Shown here piece by piece: positions 57,381 to 64,000 of a stretch of DNA of 64,000 bases. The notes beneath the pieces were generated by a model. It was not told the DNA's origin. It worked only from the letters and a program-made list of their open reading frames with translations, and searched no databases. The stretch spans positions 49,524,780-49,588,779 of the forward strand of contig OZ018338.1 of NCBI GenBank assembly GCA_963969495.1, read 5' to 3'. This DNA is from Ceratothoa steindachneri. Its lineage: Eukaryota; Arthropoda; Malacostraca; Isopoda; Cymothoidae. A program made the translations under genes and the position numbers. The stretch's first letter is position 1; each line of letters opens with the position of its first letter.

Positions 57381-58429
57381 CTCATTAGTGTTGCCCTTTG
57401 CCATTTTTGGAGCCACCCGCGGGTGGCACCACCTCCAGGGCCCCGACAACTCTTATCTACCGGAAAGGAGTTTTATTCCTCGCCCAAATCTACGGGTGCA
57501 GTGCCCCCCCCCCGCTCTTTAGAGTAGCCCTTGGGCGACTCCATCCATGCACCAACAGCAGTCCCCTGCCTCCCCTGTTCTGTCAGGGGGGCTGCCAAGA
57601 AAGGAGACAGGCGACCGAGAATTGACGCTCGCAGGAGCGGCTCGATTAGGCCAACCCCCTTAGAGGGGCTATGTATAGCGCTTTGCCCCGTAAGGCCGTG
57701 CCCATTTTTGCAGGCATGCATTTTGGAGACTTGCATGGTCCGGCGTGCCTGCCCCCCTCTCAACTCCAATGGATGTCGGCTCGCCGGCCCAAGACTACAA
57801 GCGTAAAGATTCCTTGATTGAGAACAATGACAGCTTGGGATGGGATTGCCAGTTGGAGGCCCACCCTCAGCAGGACATGTTTCGGAAGATGACCCAGCCC
57901 TAGATGGCAGGATGTTCCATGGGGGTGAAACTGGGCTCGATGCCAAACACCGAACATGATTCCGTTCTTATGCAAGCTTATCCTCGGACGGCTCTTGCCC
58001 AGGAGGGGTCACAGGGGAAGAGGGACCTCTTTACCCATCTGGTGTCCCTATTACAGCCAAGCCCTTCGTTTCGGAGAAGCATCTGGCCGAGGCCGGACAG
58101 ACTGGCCTAGGGATGGCTTCCAGAGGTGGAGAGAAGCGGGTTCATTCCCGCCCTCCTCCCGCAAAAAGAGAAAGAAGAAGAACACTACGGATTCCTCTCT
58201 CAGCGGGGCTCCGGGGAAGGACGGGTCCACTGCCCCTTTAGCAAAAGACCAGGCGAAGATCGGCACGTCCTGCCCCGAGGTGCCCTCAGGCGGGTAGGCC
58301 AAGACCTAAGTCGGAAGTGCGTTGAGCGAAGCCTCGATTACATCGGAGCCCCTCAAAGAAATCCTGGCTGTTTTTTTTTTAGCCCGCTTGTTTCAAAGGC
58401 CTTCTGGTTATTCGCTCCTTTGATTGGAG

Positions 58430-59600
58430 CATGTTGGCCATGGGCAACATGATTCATCAGAGGAGGGCGCTGGTCAGCTTGATTGGTAGAGAGCTTAAGG
58501 TGACCCGTTTCTCGGACGGGGAGACTTCTGGAGAATGCGTCGTATTCCTCCGATGCGACCATGATTACTGCCCTTCGGAGAGTTAATTGCTCGCCTGTGA
58601 GTTTGACCTTGCACCCTACCATTAACTTGGTGAAAAGAGTGGTTTATGGGAGGGAACTCGTAGACTACTCCTTACAAGACATCTCTGAATAGCTGGCTAA
58701 ACAGGGAGCGGTCAAGGTTGAGTGCGTGATGAGAAGACAGGGAGGGGCCTTGAAACCCACCCCTGCATTCTTCCCTGCGTTCGACCGTGACAGGTTCCTT
58801 GAGTTGGTTCATGCCGGTTGGTATCGCTACCGCGTAAAGGCATTCGTGCCACTGTCAGGGAGGGGTTTACCCGAAATCTGTTTAAGTTGCTCCAAGGCCG
58901 GCCGTATTCGATAAGTCCCTCCGGTATATGGACAAGTGTGTCAATTGCGGAGTGCCACACCCCGCTTCGTCTAAACATTGTAGTGCGAATTTACTGGAGA
59001 AAGAAATCCTGGCGTTCAGGCTCGGCTCGTCTCTCAATTCGCAAAGCTTAAGACTTGTCCTGGTGCGCATAGCGCTGCCTGGGACGTTTTATGCAAAAAA
59101 AGGCACCCTGTTCTCCTTGCTACTCAAAGCCTACGGCACGGTAGTTTCCGTTCCCATTCGGAACCCTTTGAGAGTTCTACTCCTCCCCCGTCTCCGCCTT
59201 CCTGGAACTTCCCTGATAGAGCTTGTGGTACAAAGGGTTCACACCCAGCCTCGGCTAAAACCAGGTCTTTCCCTCTCCCACGCTACCAGCGTGACCGTTT
59301 CCCGTAAAGGGAAAGGGCCGCGTGCCTCCACCGAGTCGTTACATTCACAGGACCTAATCCCCTTGGTCGTCGTCGTGAGGCCAATATTCGGGGTTCCTAA
59401 AGTTGCCCAACGAAAGGATAAAACAGCAATGAGCTTTGGCTCCTACGCCCCCCAACAAGGATAGACTGGGTGTCTCGGAGAAGGTGGATCCTCCAAAGAA
59501 GCGACTCTCCTCCCAAGCAACCTTACCCGCCAAACCTTTTGAGGCGGATCGATGAAAACCCATAGCGAGCCCAACCTTGCCCGATAAGTCATTGAATGCA
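58430..59600 (+). pseudogene. I-group LINE ORF1 (copy 3, broken)
   Basis: Begins with GNMIHQRRALVSLIGRELKV (58,437), then after a stop LHPTINLVKRVVYGRELVDY (58,613), QGAVKVECVMRRQGGALKPT and VHAGWYRYRVKAFVPLSGRG (58,800). The zinc-knuckle region is split: CLSCSKAGRIR (58,880) and, frameshifted, DKCVNCGVPHPASSKHCSAN (58,928). ORF1 of these LINEs is a nucleic-acid-binding gag-like protein. A proline-rich tail runs toward the RT. The same blocks appear in copy 2. Confidence 0.75.
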
Positions 59601-60299
59601 ACAGCATCCGGAGTTCCCGGGAAGAGTAAGAACATTCCCATGTGGGTCTTCACTTCGACGAGATCCCCCAATTCTCATTATTATATGTCCCAGTCGAGGA
59701 GTTTAGCTCGGTGGATGAGGCTGTTTAGTTCTTTACCGGCAACCTCATCGTCGTGGGCCTAAATAATATTCCTAGAATATTTGGTCGTTTTGCTCGACGA
59801 CCGCATTCGTGGTAGTCAGGCGAGTGTGAGACGGCCCTTTAACAGAAACATTATCTAACATGCGCTATAAGCGCTGCCCGAACGATTTCACTGTTGGTGA
59901 ATTGCGTCGAGCTAGGGCTAGGTTCCTGTATAATTCGAAGCACGCCAGCCTCTCTTCCTGGCGGGCATAAGTGTCTTAACTTAACGGTAAAATGAGCCCC
60001 ACGCCCCCTACAGAAGTGTGGAAGCGAGTCAAAAAGATTCCGCGCAAATTCTCACGGGATTCCCCTCTCGTTCTCCAGGAGAATGAGGCCGCAATCTCGG
60101 ACCCCCGTCCGTGGCAGAGTCCTTCGCGACCAGTTTCTCGGCATTCTCCAGCCTAAAGCTGCCCCACTAAGTATTCAATGCACATCGTGATATCGCTGAA
60201 GACCGCCGACTAGATTGTAACTTCAGAGATGGTGAACTCTTCACCGACATGTTTACATTGAGTGAGTTGCGTTCCGCTCTCCTTTCGTGCGTGGACTCC

Positions 60300-61030
60300 G
60301 TCCCTGATTTGGACGATTTCCCTATGACATGCTTCTACAGCTAGGTGAGTGAGGCATGGCCTTTCTGTTAGATTTATTCAATAGGATCTGGACAGAGGAT
60401 ATCCTACCAGACTCTTGACGAATCGCTACTGTGCTCGCTTTTCGCAAACCGGGGAGAGATCACTCTATCCCGGCCGGTTTCCGCCCAATCTCTCTAACCT
60501 CCTGCGTGTGCAAGTTGATGGTGAAATTGGTAAATGTTAGATTAGCTTTCTTTTCTGGACAGCGGAGGCCATTTGTCTTCTGCATTTAGTGGCTTCCGCA
60601 AGTTCCACTTCACGTCGGATGCTCTGCTCCGACTGGAAAATGCCGTCTGCGAGGCCTTCCTTCGGAGACAGCACTACGCCACGGTGTTTTTCGATCTGTA
60701 GAAGGCTTCTGATATCGCATCTCGATACAGTATCATGGAAACTCCACAGAATGAAGGCGAGGGGACGCGTTCCAGTCTTTATTTCTTGCATTATGCGAGA
60801 TCGTCGATTCCGCGTACGCGTAGGGAAAACCCCTTCTAGTCCAATGACGCAAGAAGAGAGTGCCCCACACGTAAGTGTCCTCAGTGTCACACTATTTTCC
60901 CCGAGCATCAACGGCATCATATTGGTGCTGTCGGAAGATGTTCTCGCTACGCTCTACTTGGATGACCTTTCGATATCTTTTGGTGTGGCCCATATGCTAA
61001 TTTGGGAGTGTCGACCTAATATGCATTGAA
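60300..61030 (+). pseudogene. I-group LINE reverse transcriptase (copy 3)
   Basis: Shows TSDALLRLENAVCEAFLRRQ (60,616), ATVFFDL followed by a stop where copy 2 has DLQKAY (motif A, 60,680), DRRFRVRVGKT (60,800), VSVLSVTLFSPSINGI (motif B with 'GVPQG' lost, 60,870) and LATLYLDDLSISF (motif C, DD kept, 60,950). The order matches copy 2. Frameshifts and an internal stop make it dead. Confidence 0.85.
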
Positions 61031-61728
61031 CCGCATCTCTCGCTATGCCGAAGCGCACACTTTGTGTCACGCTGGGTCCGTGCCAGGATGTGGTCGGATT
61101 TCACGCTGCATTTCCTCTGTTTGAAGACAGCTGTGCTTTCCCAGGCGGCGGTGGATCTGTTTTCACGACAGAACTCTTTGCACTACACCGCTCGGCACGT
61201 TAGATAAGCGTGCCATTGCGCCCCGACTGTGCCCATGGACATAACCCCCAATGCCTCGATGGCTTCACGTCACTCTCCGTCGTCTTCGAATTGGGTACGC
61301 TCGCGGGACGACTCTTCTGCACATTGTTGTTGAATGTCCCTGTCTGGGTGATCTTCGCGCACGTTACCTGTCCTACCTGTCCCGGTACCGGGACGAGCCG
61401 GGTCGCTACTGCTTATTCCCTGTACTCGGGATGGGTTCGTGTACACCGACTTGTGGACTATCTGACATTTTATTTGACTCTCTTTGTTGTATGTCGCATG
61501 TTCCTGCGCCCCGGCGGGCCTTCCCCCTCCGCCGGAGCGTGCTTTTTCCTCATGTTTATCGTTTTTTTTTTGCTTTTGTTTGTTTGTTTTTGTCTTTTCG
61601 TTTTTCTTTTAGGTTTGGTTTTCGTAATTTTACTTTTTTTAAATTAGCCTTAGCCCTTAGCTGGAATTTTAAATTACGGTTATTTATGCCCTTGAAAGCA
61701 GTCGCCAGATGGCCGCGTTAAAAAAAAA

Positions 61729-64000
61729 AACCCTATTTATCCGCTGCCCCTTTTTCCTCCCCCGAGGGCAGATTCCGGAAAGTTGCGTCATTAGCGTTAC
61801 AAGGGCTTTGTCTCTTTCATTCGCTCGTCCTCGTTTTTTTTTGTTGTTTTTTTAACTAAGGAATTGCTCTCTTTATATCGCCTTCGTTTGTTTTTTTCTT
61901 TAAAAAAATCCTTTGTATCGCTTTGTTTGTCTTCCCAAACAAGAAAGGCCTAGTTGTCAGAAAAATTTGGCGCTAATTCAGCCGCCATTTTTTCGCGCCT
62001 TTTCAACGTCATTTTGGGGGTGGGGGGCGGTAAATGTGTGCAAGTTTCAAGGAAGCTCTAAAATATATGGTACGTGTATATATATTTTTTAATTGTGTGA
62101 TTTGATGCATGCATGTATGCTCTTGTCTAGCAATGTACGTTGATTTACGAACATAATCTCTATGTATGTCGCACATTAAAGGGTTGAAGTTAGGGTTATT
62201 ATTCAAAATAATTGTTGATCTAAGGTTACTTCCACCATTGAGTGAATTTCATCCTCCCGGGAACCTGCAAAGGTCGTCTTTTGGGTATTTTTTATGTTTA
62301 AAAATCGTCCAGTTTAGGATTTCGTCCCCCAACCATTTTGTTGTTTCTTCTAGTAGTGTCTTGCCTATTTTCACTCCAGAACTTTTAGTCTTTTTACTGT
62401 CACCCATGTTTGTTTTGCTATCTTTTTTTTCATTCTTTTTTCGGCGAGTTGAATATTCGTCCACGTTTCTCTGAGTTGATCCGTTTCTGCTTTCTTTTAT
62501 ATTCGGTATCCAAGATTCACTTCTATTTTAGAACTGGTAAAAATAAATTAAATGCTATACATTTTAAACTTAGAGAATCATGTTGTTAAGTTATTGCTCG
62601 GCTTTCATACTGTCCGCCGACCTAATTTTATTTTCTATTTATTTCTTATTCGAGGCTGAGATCAGGAGTCAAAAAACTGTCCTAAGTATTCTTGGCCATT
62701 CTAAAATTTGCTGGTCTGTCTTCTGAAAAACTATTGATAATTATTTTCGTTCTCATTCCTCTCATGAAACTGGCCTATCATAATTCCATCATAATTCCAT
62801 AATTCCATTGATTTATAGAAAATAATACTATTCTGTCAGCGAAGTCAAGGTGACATAAATATCCGTTCATTAATTTTTATTTAATTTCGCTCCCAGTTCA
62901 AAGCCCTGATAATATTATCAATCGCTGCTCTCAATGTTTTTTTTTTTGGGGGGGGGGTCTGGCTCCCCCCTGTGTCATTTCTTTATTATTTGTTTTCAAT
63001 TGACTGAGTGCAACGTGAATGACGATGTTGCGTGACTGGTGTGATTTTCTCTTCGTTTCATGAGCGATATCTAATCGTACGTTTCCTCATATAATTTCTT
63101 AACTCATTCCCTAATCTTTATTGTTTTTCTTGCTTGTCTATGTTGGTATTTTTTTGCCGTCTACCATTTGTTTGGTGTTGTTTCATTTGTTTTAGTGATT
63201 GGTAGTTTTCAGTTATATTATCCACAACACGCCATGCAGGCAAGGCCGTTGTTTTTTGTTGTTTTTTTTCACCCCCCCCCCTCCCTGTAGGGCAAGAGAA
63301 AAAGAGTTGTAGAGTGGTCAGTCATTCCCAAGGGGATAGGCCATGACCACTACACCCAGATGCAATTGAACTTCCACTTCCTAGCTGTTGCAGGGTGCTA
63401 TAAAATTACTGTAGCATGCAACAGCCTCCCTCCCCTCTAACCCGGTCCCCTCAGGACAGCCCCAAAGATGGCGTGGCCGCACTTAAATGCGGTAACTTTG
63501 ACGGGGGCCTAAATCACGCTGTTCCTTAATCTGCCAATCGGTCGGAAGTAGCAAAGGTCACCTATCTTCCCCTGGGGAGATGTTAACAACATCATTATCC
63601 GCAGCATTCTATATTCTACTATATTCCCATCGTCATTTTTTGTCATTTTGTTAATATAATTATTTTCTCGGTTTGTTCCATTCTCTTTGTCTTTTATTCG
63701 CCTCTGCTTATCTTTGTTGGTAGATGACCTCGTTTCACTGATCTTTGCTAAGGTTGTCACGTAAATTAGATTGTTTTTTTTTTTAGTTTTCGTAATGAGG
63801 TTTTTCACTTGACCTGTTTGTTAGTGTAATTTGGAAAGAACATTTCAATGGGGTGTCAATTATTCGTATTTTTCTGTCATAAGCTTCGCTCTCGTTCAAT
63901 CTTAAATTTTGATCCTGTGTTAAAAGAAATATCTGATAAAGTGTCTAAAATACCTTCCTTGATCAGTATGTAATCAATCTAAAATTTTAGTTCCATTTTT
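61729..64000. other. AT-rich spacer, nothing recognised
   Basis: About 2.3 kb without recognisable genes. Contains T- and G-homopolymers near 62,940-62,958, a C9 run near 63,273, repeated CATAATTCCAT at 62,780-62,812, and a stem-loop GCTGTTGCA ... TGCAACAGC at 63,384-63,425 whose inner part TGCTA/TAGCA also pairs. Continues past the right edge. Confidence 0.5.

Larger units (their letters stand above)
55460..61728 (+). mobile_element. I-group RNase-H LINE, copy 3 (longest), split by a hAT element
   Basis: 5' region 55,460-55,768 and 57,381-57,500 (homologous to 22,780-23,170), ORF1 region 57,500-59,600, RT 60,300-61,030, RNase H remnant 61,090-61,205, Cys/His tail 61,250-61,350 and 3' UTR ending GTCGCCAGATGGCCGCG with an A-run (61,715-61,728). 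ORF1 and ORF2 have many stops. Between the RT and RNase H a deletion joins RISRYAEAH to VVGFHAAFPLF, and another removes the second half of RNase H. A (TCCC)n tract lies at about 55,534-55,580. Confidence 0.82.

Noticed and set aside
57531..58452. Several open frames of 90-157 codons on both strands
   Set aside because: They are GC-rich shadows of the 5' region and ORF1 of LINE copy 3 and agree with no known protein.

Overview
This is a eukaryotic, metazoan-type intergenic region. The contents are Tc1/mariner and hAT DNA transposons, CR1/L2-group LINEs whose ORF1 carries an SGNH esterase, two RNase-H-bearing LINE families, a Ty3/Gypsy element and long (TA)n tracts. Together with a decayed protein family I know from many arthropod genomes (2.8-4.3 kb), they point to an arthropod, quite possibly a crustacean or chelicerate; the sequence alone does not settle which. 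I see no convincing host protein gene, no intact tRNA or rRNA gene and no CRISPR array. Nearly every recognisable coding stretch is a broken transposable-element gene. One 200-base assembly gap lies at 49,612-49,811.

Layout, left to right. 1-2.3 kb: minus-strand CR1/L2-group LINE (copy A). 2.4-2.6 kb: (TA)n. 2.8-4.3 kb: broken copy of a multicopy arthropod family that looks transposase-like. 5.5-7.0 kb: two unrelated 27-bp minisatellites. 8.0-11.45 kb: an 84-bp satellite with a 1,226-bp higher-order duplication and a CACGTG site in most monomers. 11.9-21.6 kb: decayed Gypsy RT, jockey-like LINE RT and RNase H pieces, a mariner fragment and two Tc1 fragments, and a foldback element. 21.8-29.1 kb: a degenerate minisatellite, then three head-to-tail pieces of an I-group RNase-H LINE. 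32.1-33.1 kb: a jockey/I-type LINE ORF1. 35.0-35.8 kb: a mariner pseudogene.

36.0-46.1 kb is a clear nest. An old CR1 LINE is split by a 6,191-bp Gypsy element (36,410-42,600; two 1.3-kb LTRs, ATCTA target duplication), a 187-bp TA-flanked MITE (42,855-43,041) and a 774-bp terminal-inverted-repeat element with an 8-bp duplication (45,318-46,091). 46.2-48.6 kb holds a ~1.45-kb palindrome with (TA)n tracts and 49-bp tandem units, then a tRNA-derived SINE and a possible 5S-derived sequence. After the gap, 49.8-55 kb is a nearly full-length but frameshifted CR1/L2-group LINE (copy B), and 55.5-61.7 kb is the longest copy of the I-group LINE, split by a 1,612-bp hAT element whose empty site can be read in the paralogous copy at 23.1 kb. 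61.7-64 kb is unassigned AT-rich sequence.

None of the genes form an operon or pathway. The window is best read as layers of insertions whose nesting gives a relative chronology. The most distinctive items are the higher-order satellite, the palindrome, the 8-bp-duplication element with GGTAA ends, and the Gypsy LTRs with repeated dyad motifs. All functional remarks are inferences from motifs; no database search was possible.
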